Below, one piece after another: positions 24,962-33,845 of a stretch of 64,000 nucleotides of DNA (within the stretch, counting starts at the first letter, position 1; every line of letters begins with the position of its first letter). The stretch spans positions 237,503-301,502 of the forward strand of contig JAFXHX010000003.1 in assembly GCA_017536205.1 (NCBI GenBank), in the 5' to 3' direction. Both the position numbers and the translations under genes were made by a program. Origin of the DNA: Clostridia bacterium (lineage in GTDB: Bacteria; Bacillota; Clostridia; Christensenellales; Borkfalkiaceae). The notes beneath the pieces are model-generated. The model had not been told where the DNA came from, ran no database searches, and saw only the letters and a program-made list of their open reading frames with translations.

Positions 24962-26242
24962 TTATTTATTAAAATCAAAATCTTGCCATTTGCCACCGTG
25001 CAAGCGGTGAAGTTCTTCGGTTATTAAGAAAAACTTTAAAACGCAAGGCGTTTCGGGGTAAAACTCTATAAACTTGCCGTTTAAAAAGGTGTAAAAACGC
25101 GAAGTGTCGGTGCACATACCGTAAGTTGGAACGTCTTTAAGTTCAATATTAAACTCAAAAGGCTCGTTATTGTTAGTTCCAACGTAAGATAGTCCGTTAT
25201 GCGATATAGTTAAAGTGCCTTCGCCTACTATTTCGCTCGTTTTAAGGTTTTTAAGAAGTTTATAGTCTGGCAAAACACCAAGTTTAACCTTTGCGCTAAA
25301 CGAAAAGTTTTTGTCCTTTACAGCGTCTTTTACAAGGCTACGTTGCCACTTAAACCAGTCGCTTTGGTCTTTTGACAATATAGAAGTTTCGTCAAGCGGG
25401 GTTAGGGCGTAGGTATCGTCAACGATAGCGCCGTTGCCACATTCCGTGCACCAAATAGTGTTTTCCTTACTAACCATAGTAAGTTCTTTTTTGCACTTGG
25501 GGCAAATATATAAAACGTCGCTCAACCCTTCGGCAGACTTGCCACCCGTTTTGTAAACGTGTTTATAAATAGCGTTCCACTTATAATCGTCGTGATAAAG
25601 TTTTTCGTTTACAATTTTCTCTATTTCTTCGGGTGATAATTTTTCTAGGTCACTAGGCGAAAACATTTTATCGAACGTTACTTCAATAGTTCCAGGGTAT
25701 TCGTTGTTAGTGTGTTTTGGAAACGATAAAAAACCACCTTTTATTACAGAGTAATAAACGGGGAGTTTAAAGTGCTTTATAAACTTGCCCGTACCTATTG
25801 CAACGGGTTGATTCATTCCCGCAATAGAGTTCATACCCTCGGGGAATAAAACTATATTGCCACCTTCTTTTATAACCCTTGAAACTTCTTTAAGGGTGTA
25901 AACGTCGGGCGTGAAGTTCTTTTTAGGAATAACCTGTAAAAGGTTAAAAACGCCCCTTAAATGCGAGCGATAAAACTCGTTATAACCAGCAACGAAGTTA
26001 TAAGTCGTTGGTAGAGTGGGAACGCCAACGAAAATATAGTCGTTACGCGAGGCGTGGTTGCTTATTAAAATGTGTTGCCCCGCTTTTCTAGGGTCTTCGT
26101 TATAAGTAACCTTTACGCCGTATTTTTTCATAAATAAGGCTTGCCAAACTCTACCTAAAACGTTGTAGATAAAAGTGGGTGGTTTTTTAATTTTTCTATC
26201 GTATAAAACTCGCTCGTTAACCTTTCGTTGTTTTTTAGCCAT
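24962..26242 (-). CDS. 1-acyl-glycerol-3-phosphate acyltransferase-like protein with zinc ribbon
   Basis: 426 residues from the preferred ATG at 26242, which has AGGTG 6 bases upstream. A GTG nine bases earlier is in frame but overlaps that site. The PlsC-type acyltransferase domain occupies about 30-230 with the catalytic NHASRND (NHx4D, about 65) and FPEGMNS (about 135). Around residues 247-275 a zinc ribbon CPKC...CTEC follows, then an all-beta-looking C-terminal region. PlsC enzymes acylate lysophosphatidate in phospholipid synthesis. The zinc-ribbon extension is not part of the canonical enzyme, so the true acceptor may differ. Confidence 0.85.
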   Translation of the reverse strand: MAKKQRKVNERVLYDRKIKKPPTFIYNVLGRVWQALFMKKYGVKVTYNEDPRKAGQHILISNHASRNDYIFVGVPTLPTTYNFVAGYNEFYRSHLRGVFNLLQVIPKKNFTPDVYTLKEVSRVIKEGGNIVLFPEGMNSIAGMNQPVAIGTGKFIKHFKLPVYYSVIKGGFLSFPKHTNNEYPGTIEVTFDKMFSPSDLEKLSPEEIEKIVNEKLYHDDYKWNAIYKHVYKTGGKSAEGLSDVLYICPKCKKELTMVSKENTIWCTECGNGAIVDDTYALTPLDETSILSKDQSDWFKWQRSLVKDAVKDKNFSFSAKVKLGVLPDYKLLKNLKTSEIVGEGTLTISHNGLSYVGTNNNEPFEFNIELKDVPTYGMCTDTSRFYTFLNGKFIEFYPETPCVLKFFLITEELHRLHGGKWQDFDFNK

Positions 26243-26368
26243 AATTAGCACCTGTAAAAATAATATATATTATTTTATCATTTTTAGTTTTAAGTGTCAA
26301 TACAAAAAATAATGTGGCAAACTTTAAATTGCGTTCATATAATAAAGTAAAGTAACAGGAGGTTAAAA

Positions 26369-27004
26369 ATGTCATTTTTCTCTAACTGCCCTCCGGAAAG
26401 ATGCCCCGGTAGAATTGCCGGAAATCCGTTAGGTGGGCTTTGCGATAAAGTTTGTATTCAAGTTAAAAAAGTATTCGATGCGTGTATGAAACAAGCGCAA
26501 GAAGAAAACGTAACGGTAACGTTACAAAGCCAAACGCCTGAAAACCCCGCCACCCCACTTACTTTCGTAAGCGCAAGGAGCGTTGGTACAGAGGCGCAAG
26601 TAACTAGTTTGCAAGTTGACGGGCTTGAAGGTAGAGATAATCTTTCAAGGGTGCAAGTAACGTACTCAATCCCCGTTGAAGTTATTTACACCGACGCTAA
26701 CGGCGTTGAAGGTAAGGGGCTAGCAACAATTAGCCTTTCGCAAGACGTTATTTTGTGCGTTCCGCAACCGTCTATAATTCCTTATTCAGTTGAGGCAATC
26801 GTTTCGGTGGTTTCACCCGAAGGTACATACGTTTCTGGCTCTACGTTCACCGTAACGTTCTGCACTACGACGATTTTAAAAGTGGTTATGCCCGTTGAAC
26901 TTTTAATTCCAAGTTACGGCTATGCAACTATTCCACCTTGCCAAGAATATACCGAAGAAGTATGTTCCGGCTTTTTCGAATTGCCACTTTACCCCGACGT
27001 ATAA
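26369..27004 (+). CDS. Uncharacterised cysteine-containing protein, possibly a SPOCS-type spore coat protein
   Basis: 211 residues, no signal peptide or membrane helix. The N-terminus is Cys/Pro-rich (NCPPERCPG), followed by CDKVCIQVKKVFDACMKQ (about 25-42). The rest looks like beta-strand repeats (VTYSIPVEVIYTDANGVEGKG, then ILKVVMPVELLIPSYGYATIPPCQ). The VFDAC segment and the two beta modules recall clostridial spore-surface proteins with a DUF3794/SPOCS fold, but I could not confirm this, so the function stays open. AGGAGG ribosome site, own terminator, single-gene unit. Confidence 0.6.
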   Translation: MSFFSNCPPERCPGRIAGNPLGGLCDKVCIQVKKVFDACMKQAQEENVTVTLQSQTPENPATPLTFVSARSVGTEAQVTSLQVDGLEGRDNLSRVQVTYSIPVEVIYTDANGVEGKGLATISLSQDVILCVPQPSIIPYSVEAIVSVVSPEGTYVSGSTFTVTFCTTTILKVVMPVELLIPSYGYATIPPCQEYTEEVCSGFFELPLYPDV

Positions 27005-27008
27005 AACT

Positions 27009-27036
27009 AAAACGACCCATACGGGTCGTTTTTTAA
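27009..27036 (+). terminator. Intrinsic terminator
   Basis: AACGACCC (27011-27018) pairs with GGGTCGTT (27023-27030), loop ATAC, followed by TTTT. Confidence 0.9.
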
Positions 27037-27071
27037 TGCCGATTATTCAGTTTTTTAACGGCGTAAAAAAG

Positions 27072-27100
27072 TTGACATAAAAAAACGATAGTAATATAAT
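27072..27100 (+). promoter_or_regulatory. Perfect consensus promoter abutting a start codon
   Basis: TTGACA at 27072-27077 and TATAAT at 27095-27100 with 17-base spacing. The next gene's ATG begins at 27107, the position where transcription is expected to start, implying a leaderless or nearly leaderless mRNA. Confidence 0.85.
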
Positions 27101-27106
27101 ACTTTT

Positions 27107-27799
27107 ATGAAAGTTTACGCAATTAGCGACCTTCACTTATCCCTTTCAGGCGAAAAGCCTATGGATATTTTTGGCGAAAAGTGGGAAGGTTACCTTGAAA
27201 AAATATCAAGCGACTGGAACGAGCGTGTAAATGATGACGACGTGGTTTTAATAGCAGGCGATATCAGTTGGGCTATGAGCCTTGAAAACGCGCTTAAAGA
27301 CGTTGATTATTTAAACTCTTTAAAGGGTACTAAAATTATAATTAGGGGAAATCACGACTACTGGTGGCAAGGAATAACAAAAATAAGAAGTTCGCTCCCC
27401 AAAAACGTTATAGCCCTGCAAAACGATAGCGTTAAAATAGGCAATTATATCTTTTGCGGTTCAAGGGGTTGGGCAGTAGAAGGCTCGCCCGACTTTGACG
27501 AGCACGACCGTCATATCTACGAGCGTGAGTGTGAAAGATTTAAACTTGCTTTAGCATCAAGTGAAAAATTAAGAGTAGAAGGCGACGTTTTGGTGTGTTT
27601 AATACACTATCCACCCTTTAACGTTAGAAAAGAAAACTCGCTTTTTACTGAACTTTTTGAAAAATATAAAGTAGATAAAGTCGTTTACGGTCACCTTCAC
27701 GGTAAAGGCGTAAACGTATACCCAAGGCTTAATAAAAACGGGGTTGAATATATACTTACTTCGTGTGATTTAGTGGACAATAAACTCGTGGAGGTTTAG
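27107..27799 (+). CDS. Calcineurin-like metallophosphoesterase
   Basis: 230 residues with the full set of metallophosphoesterase motifs: DLHL (residue 8), GDISW (about 49), RGNHDYWW (about 78), IHYPPF (about 167) and YGHLHG (about 196). These bind two metal ions in a phosphodiesterase or phosphatase active site. The substrate is unknown. The N-terminus MKVYAISDLHL is canonical, so the ATG at 27107 is secure, yet there is no Shine-Dalgarno sequence and the promoter -10 box ends 6 bases upstream. It lies 4 bases before the permease gene, so they are co-transcribed. Confidence 0.9.
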   Translation: MKVYAISDLHLSLSGEKPMDIFGEKWEGYLEKISSDWNERVNDDDVVLIAGDISWAMSLENALKDVDYLNSLKGTKIIIRGNHDYWWQGITKIRSSLPKNVIALQNDSVKIGNYIFCGSRGWAVEGSPDFDEHDRHIYERECERFKLALASSEKLRVEGDVLVCLIHYPPFNVRKENSLFTELFEKYKVDKVVYGHLHGKGVNVYPRLNKNGVEYILTSCDLVDNKLVEV

Positions 27800-27803
27800 T
27801 ATT

Positions 27804-28928
27804 ATGGACAAGTTTAAAAAATTATGCAAACGCTGGTTTATAACTGCTTTTTCAGGTATGGCGCAAGGCTTATTTTGCACCCTTATAGCAGGAACTATTC
27901 TTGCTCAAATTGCAGGCTGGATAGGCGATAACTACGTTGGCAACACACTTATGAGCATTGCAAATATTGCAAAATCGCTTATGGGCGTGGGAATAGGCGT
28001 TGGCATAGCAAACGCACTTACTAAAAACAAACTTTTAGTTTTCTCATCTGCCGTGGCAGGTTTTATAGGTGCTTTTGCCGATAAACTTATGATTGGCTCG
28101 GCTGGTTTTCCAACGCTTGAAATTAAAGGCGTAATTTACGAAGCAATTAACTTCGGTGCTCCCGGTAACCCCATAGGCGCTTACGTCGTAACGCTTTTAT
28201 GCGTTGAACTCGTTTCGCTTTACGCAGGCAAAACCAAACTAGATATTATTTTAGTTCCTATAGGAACTATGCTTTTATCGTTTGCGGGCGTTTTCGTTGC
28301 TTATCCGTTTATATGGCTAGTTAATCAAATTAGCGTGTTTATATCGTGGTCAACCGACCTTATGCCGTTTGTAATGGGTATTGTAATTTCGGTTGTAATG
28401 GGCATTTTACTTACGATGCCAACTTCTTCCGCAGCAATTTGGGTTGCCGTTTCAAGCCCCGTTTTAGTAACCGAACTTATAGGCACTCAAGACTATGAGG
28501 CAATGCTTATAGCAGGTGGCGCCGCAACGGTTGGTTGCGCTTGCCATATGGTAGGTTTTGCAGTTGCGTCGTTTAGAGAAAACGGCATATCTGGGCTTAT
28601 TTCGCAGGGTATAGGAACTAGTATGCTCCAAATACCAAACATCATGAAAAGACCGCAAATTATGCTTCCTATGATAATTTCTTCGGCAATATGCGGTCCA
28701 CTTTCAACGTGCGTGTTTAAACTTAAATGCGGTGCGTCTGGCGGTGGTATGGGAACTAGTGGACTCGTTGGCGTGTTCGATTTGTTTAAATATACCGATG
28801 GTGCGCTTGGAATAGTTGGAATAATACTTTTAATGTTCGTTCTTCCCATAGTGTTAAATATCGTTATAAGCGAGTTTATGCGCAAGAAAGGCTATATTAA
28901 GTTTGGCGATATGCTACTTGAAAACTAA
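27804..28928 (+). CDS. PTS EIIC-like membrane permease (PfoR/EIIC_2 type)
   Basis: 374 residues, with about nine to ten hydrophobic segments. Conserved features of the PTS_EIIC_2/PfoR family include GAPGNPIGAYV (about 112), MPTSSAAIW (about 205), GAATVGCACHMVGFAVASFRENGISGLISQGIGTS (about 233-267) and CGASGGGMGTSGLVG (about 310). No EIIA or EIIB domain or gene is present nearby, so phosphotransfer is not evident, and the protein may act as a transporter or regulator. GGAGG precedes the start. A terminator follows. Confidence 0.82.
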   Translation: MDKFKKLCKRWFITAFSGMAQGLFCTLIAGTILAQIAGWIGDNYVGNTLMSIANIAKSLMGVGIGVGIANALTKNKLLVFSSAVAGFIGAFADKLMIGSAGFPTLEIKGVIYEAINFGAPGNPIGAYVVTLLCVELVSLYAGKTKLDIILVPIGTMLLSFAGVFVAYPFIWLVNQISVFISWSTDLMPFVMGIVISVVMGILLTMPTSSAAIWVAVSSPVLVTELIGTQDYEAMLIAGGAATVGCACHMVGFAVASFRENGISGLISQGIGTSMLQIPNIMKRPQIMLPMIISSAICGPLSTCVFKLKCGASGGGMGTSGLVGVFDLFKYTDGALGIVGIILLMFVLPIVLNIVISEFMRKKGYIKFGDMLLEN

Positions 28929-28942
28929 CATAAAATAATATA

Positions 28943-28973
28943 ATCTCTCATACCTTGTATGGGAGATTTTTTT
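28943..28973 (+). terminator. Terminator hairpin overlapping the yabP ribosome binding site
   Basis: An 11-bp stem (one G-U) between 28943-28953 and 28957-28967 with a CTT loop is followed by seven T that run right up to the yabP ATG. The only Shine-Dalgarno sequence for yabP (GGGAG, 28961-28965) is in the 3' arm. A possible promoter (TTGAAA 28918-28923, TATAAT 28939-28944) would start transcription inside the stem and free the ribosome site. Confidence 0.75.
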
Positions 28974-29228
28974 ATGGAAAACAATATGCACGTTTTAACT
29001 ATTGAAAACAAAAAGAGCGTTAGGGCAACGGGAATTAAAGAAGTTAGGGCTTTTACCGATAGAGAAATACGCTTGCGCCTTATTAGTGGCGCAGACCTTA
29101 AAATTACGGGCGACGGGCTTAAAATTACGGGTTTTGACGATAAAAACGGAACGTTTAACGCACTTGGAAACGTTAGCGGAACTAGTTATAAAACCACCGA
29201 AAATATCTTGAAAAAGGTGCTTAAATGA
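28974..29228 (+). CDS. yabP: Sporulation protein YabP
   Basis: 84 residues from the ATG at 28974. An in-frame ATG at 28959 lies within the ribosome site and the terminator stem and is rejected. The pattern ENKKSVRATGIKEVRAFTDREIRLRLISGADLKITGDGLKI fits the YabP family, needed for sporulation in B. subtilis and related to YqfC. Overlaps yabQ by ATGA. First gene of a yabP-yabQ-divIC cluster conserved in spore-formers. Confidence 0.88.
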   Translation: MENNMHVLTIENKKSVRATGIKEVRAFTDREIRLRLISGADLKITGDGLKITGFDDKNGTFNALGNVSGTSYKTTENILKKVLK

Positions 29229-29725
29229 CCTTTATTTCGCTTGACCAACCTAGAATATTTTTTCTTTGCGTGGCGTTTGGCGTATACTCGGGGTTTTTAT
29301 ACTTTCCGTTTTTAGTTATTTCTAACTTTTTTAAAAGCAAAACGGCAGGGCATATAATAACTGCAATTTGGCTAGTTTTATTAGCAATTCCCTTTACTTA
29401 CTATTCAACCCACTTTAATTTTTGCAATTTTACGCCGTATATGACGCTCGGCGTTTTGGTTGGAGTTTTACTTTATAGGTTAAGTTTTCATAAACTTGTT
29501 GCAATTTTTGCAAGCAGAGTGTATAATGTTATTAACAAAATGGTTAAAAGGCTTTATAAAGCCTTAAAAGGTAAAAATGAGCGAAGAAAAAAGAAAACGC
29601 GTGCTTTCGGCAACTCTTTCGGGGCTAATAATGTTGTTTACGGTACTGCTTGCCATAATAGCGTATCAGTTAATAGGTATATCGGTCCGCAAACAAAAAA
29701 TAGCCGAGTTAGACGCCGAGATTAG
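29225..29725 (+). CDS. yabQ: Spore cortex biosynthesis protein YabQ, with abnormal C-terminal extension
   Basis: Membrane protein with hydrophobic segments at about residues 10-33, 41-58 and 68-85, followed by a basic stretch (KMVKRLYKALKGKNERRKKK) as in YabQ, which is required for spore cortex formation in B. subtilis. The reading frame then runs 149 bases through the N-terminal half of divIC in another frame, giving about 48 residues of low-complexity, unfamily-like sequence. Adding one A to the AAAAA run at 29573-29577 would end the protein at TGA in an ATGA overlap with divIC, the linkage seen at the yabP-yabQ junction. A recent frameshift or sequencing error is likely. Confidence 0.82.
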   Translation: MTFISLDQPRIFFLCVAFGVYSGFLYFPFLVISNFFKSKTAGHIITAIWLVLLAIPFTYYSTHFNFCNFTPYMTLGVLVGVLLYRLSFHKLVAIFASRVYNVINKMVKRLYKALKGKNERRKKKTRAFGNSFGANNVVYGTACHNSVSVNRYIGPQTKNSRVRRRD

Positions 29726-29840
29726 CGCGCTTAGGCAAGATATTGAAAACACCGAAGACGAAATCGAGTCGTGGTCGTTCGAGTGGAAAATAGAAAAACG
29801 TGCCAGAGAACTCGGTATGTATAGGCCCGATGAAGAATAA
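29577..29840 (+). CDS. divIC: Septum formation initiator DivIC/FtsB family
   Basis: 87 residues: a short basic N-terminus, one transmembrane helix (GLIMLFTVLLAIIAYQLIGI, about 14-34), then a coiled coil (QKIAELDAEISALRQDIENTEDEIE) and the family C-terminal motif IEKRARELGMYRPDE. In complex with FtsL and DivIB-like proteins it helps assemble the division septum. Its position after yabQ matches B. subtilis (yabP-yabQ-divIC). AAAGG serves as ribosome site. The gene start lies inside the extended yabQ frame. Confidence 0.92.
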   Translation: MSEEKRKRVLSATLSGLIMLFTVLLAIIAYQLIGISVRKQKIAELDAEISALRQDIENTEDEIESWSFEWKIEKRARELGMYRPDEE

Positions 29841-30699
29841 AGTTATATACCCCGTTTCCATAATCGATATAGGCAGTAATTCCGTTAGGCTTATGACCGA
29901 TTATCAAACGCATAGCGAAAAGTTTATAATAACCACTAGGCTTGCCCAAGATATGCAAAACGGCGTTTTAAACAAAGCGTCGATGGAGCGAACGGTAAAC
30001 GCCATTAAAGAGTTCGTTCACAAGGCGACCTTAAACGGCAGTAAATCGCTTTTTGCCTTTGCAACAGCCGCCGTTAGAAATAGCGTAAACAGCAAAGAGT
30101 TTATAGACGTTGTAAAAGAGCAAACGGGCGTTTTAATAAGCGTTGTTTCGGGCGAAGTAGAGGCGGAACTTGCGGGGCTTGGCGCACTTAACGAAAACGG
30201 CGCCGTAGTAGATATAGGCGGTGCTAGCACCGAAATTATTATAAAACAAAACGGACAAACCGTTTATTCGGTAAGTTATCCCGTGGGCGCCGTTAATTTG
30301 CGCGCAAAAGGGTTAAACGCCACCCAAACGCAAGAATATTTGTCTGGGCTTATAAAGGGCGTTAAAATTGCTTTTAAGGGCGATTTTGTGGCGATAGGTG
30401 GAACTTCGCTAACCTTAACGGCTATGTCGCTTGGGCTTACTGAATACGATAACAAAAAAACTCACGGAGCGTTCGTTTCAAAAGAAGAACTTGAAAAACT
30501 GTCTTTAAAACTCAATTCGCTTTCGCCCAAACTTATAACTAAAAACTACCCTTACGCAAAAAGCAGGGCAGACGTTATAGGTGGTGGCTCGCTTATATTA
30601 TTAGCAGTGCTAGGCGCGTTTAATCAAAACGGCTTTTACGCTAGCGAGAGCGATAATTTAGAGGGGTATTTAAAATATTTGACTTATGAAAAACCGTAA
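29830..30699 (+). CDS. Ppx/GppA-family exopolyphosphatase-like protein
   Basis: 289 residues from ATG 29830, where the N-terminus MKNKVIYPVSIIDIGSNSVRL matches the family. A GTG at 29800 would add ten residues read from divIC. The ASKHA ATPase fold is seen as DIGSNSVRL (phosphate-1) and VVDIGGASTE (phosphate-2, about 131). Family members hydrolyse polyphosphate or pppGpp. The C-terminal HD domain of larger members is missing, as usual for short Firmicutes forms. It overlaps divIC by 11 bases and the next gene by 14. Confidence 0.88.
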   Translation: MKNKVIYPVSIIDIGSNSVRLMTDYQTHSEKFIITTRLAQDMQNGVLNKASMERTVNAIKEFVHKATLNGSKSLFAFATAAVRNSVNSKEFIDVVKEQTGVLISVVSGEVEAELAGLGALNENGAVVDIGGASTEIIIKQNGQTVYSVSYPVGAVNLRAKGLNATQTQEYLSGLIKGVKIAFKGDFVAIGGTSLTLTAMSLGLTEYDNKKTHGAFVSKEELEKLSLKLNSLSPKLITKNYPYAKSRADVIGGGSLILLAVLGAFNQNGFYASESDNLEGYLKYLTYEKP

Positions 30700-31738
30700 A
30701 CTTCAAATAATTTTGAACGCAGTAATAGCCGTTATATCGCTTGCTGTTTATATAGTTTTGCTTTTAGGCGTTAAAGAAAACGTTTTTAAGGCGATTTTAT
30801 TCTCGCTGTTAGGGCTTATAGCAGTTTACGTTTTCAACGCGCTTATTCACGAACTTACGCACGTTATATCGGGCGCAATTTCGGGGCTAAAACCTTATTC
30901 AGTTCAAGTTTTAAACCTTTTTATAGGCAAAGACGAAACGGGTAAGTTTAAAGTTTTATTTAAGCGCAGTTACGGCGAACTTGGCAGTACCGTTTTTATT
31001 CCTAAAACCGATAAAAAAGTGTTTGAAAAATATGCAATTTCTTCGCTTTCGGCGCTAATTTCTAACCTTTTAGTGCTTGCAGTTCAATGCGTTGTTGCCT
31101 TTACAACGGGCAACTTGTTCGTTTACTCGTTTATAGGTATAACGTTCCCGTTAACGCTTTATATTTTGCTAGTTAATTTAATTCCCGTTTTTAATAACGA
31201 CGGCAGGCTTTTATACCTTTATATTTTGGGTGGAGAAGAACTTGAAGTTTGCAAAAACTACTACACGGCAGTTGCTTGTTTAACGCTTGGCGAAACGCCT
31301 TCTAACCTTAATTCTTCGCTTTTAATTAAGTGTGGAAAGGGCGATTATTCCGTTGGTATAAGATATCTTCGATATCTTGCGTACTTAAATAGCGATGAAG
31401 AAGGGGCTATAAAAGAACTTTATAAAATAAGCGATTTATCTGCGCTTACTATGCTTAACGACGAAGTTGAGAAAGAACTTTTCTTTTCGGCGTTACTTCT
31501 TGGCGACGATAAGTACGTTTCGCAAAATAAAGAAGAAGTTATTTCTATTTTAGAAAAGCAGTTAACCCCCGCCGATTTTAGAATACACGCAAGTTTTTTG
31601 GTGTATAGTGGTGAAAGCGAGTGGGCTAAATTAGTGCTTAATTCGGGTGTTAAGTTTTGTGAAAAATACCCCGTAAAAGGGCTTGCAAAAAGTGAAAAGG
31701 CGTATATGGAAGATATGCTAAAACAGTTAAATAATTAA
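30686..31738 (+). CDS. M50-type site-2 membrane metalloprotease-like protein
   Basis: 350 residues. N-terminal hydrophobic segments (about 8-27 and 33-55) are followed by HELTH at about 57 (HExxH zinc motif), and further membrane segments near 115-135 and 140-165 include VNLIPVFNNDGR, which supplies the third zinc ligand (D) of M50 enzymes. The C-terminal half (about 185-350) is soluble and helical. SpoIVFB, which processes pro-sigma-K, is in this family. A sporulation role is suggested by the neighbouring yab genes but is not shown, because the usual SpoIVFA partner is absent. Confidence 0.75.
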   Translation: MKNRKLQIILNAVIAVISLAVYIVLLLGVKENVFKAILFSLLGLIAVYVFNALIHELTHVISGAISGLKPYSVQVLNLFIGKDETGKFKVLFKRSYGELGSTVFIPKTDKKVFEKYAISSLSALISNLLVLAVQCVVAFTTGNLFVYSFIGITFPLTLYILLVNLIPVFNNDGRLLYLYILGGEELEVCKNYYTAVACLTLGETPSNLNSSLLIKCGKGDYSVGIRYLRYLAYLNSDEEGAIKELYKISDLSALTMLNDEVEKELFFSALLLGDDKYVSQNKEEVISILEKQLTPADFRIHASFLVYSGESEWAKLVLNSGVKFCEKYPVKGLAKSEKAYMEDMLKQLNN

Positions 31739-31763
31739 AGGCAACGGAAGGTTGCCTTTTTTT
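31738..31763 (+). terminator. Intrinsic terminator ending the yabP operon
   Basis: GGCAAC (31740-31745) pairs with GTTGCC (31751-31756), followed by TTTTTTT. The stem begins within the stop codon region of the protease gene. Confidence 0.85.
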
Positions 31764-31847
31764 ATGCCTAATTATAGAACTTTTTTGGGGTTTTTAATAA
31801 AAAACCCAAAAAAAATTAAAAAAACTCTTTTCTTTTGCTCGCGCGTA

Positions 31848-31856
31848 TGTTATAAT
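31848..31856 (+). promoter_or_regulatory. Extended -10 promoter of gyrBA
   Basis: TG at 31848-31849, one base, then TATAAT at 31851-31856. No good -35 box is visible at the proper distance, which fits an extended -10 promoter. Confidence 0.55.
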
Positions 31857-31911
31857 ATACTAAAATATAATATTATCTATATAAATTACAAATTAAAACC
31901 ACTTGGTTTAA

Positions 31912-33831
<1,920 letters not shown>

Positions 33832-33845
33832 TAGGAGTTAAAATT

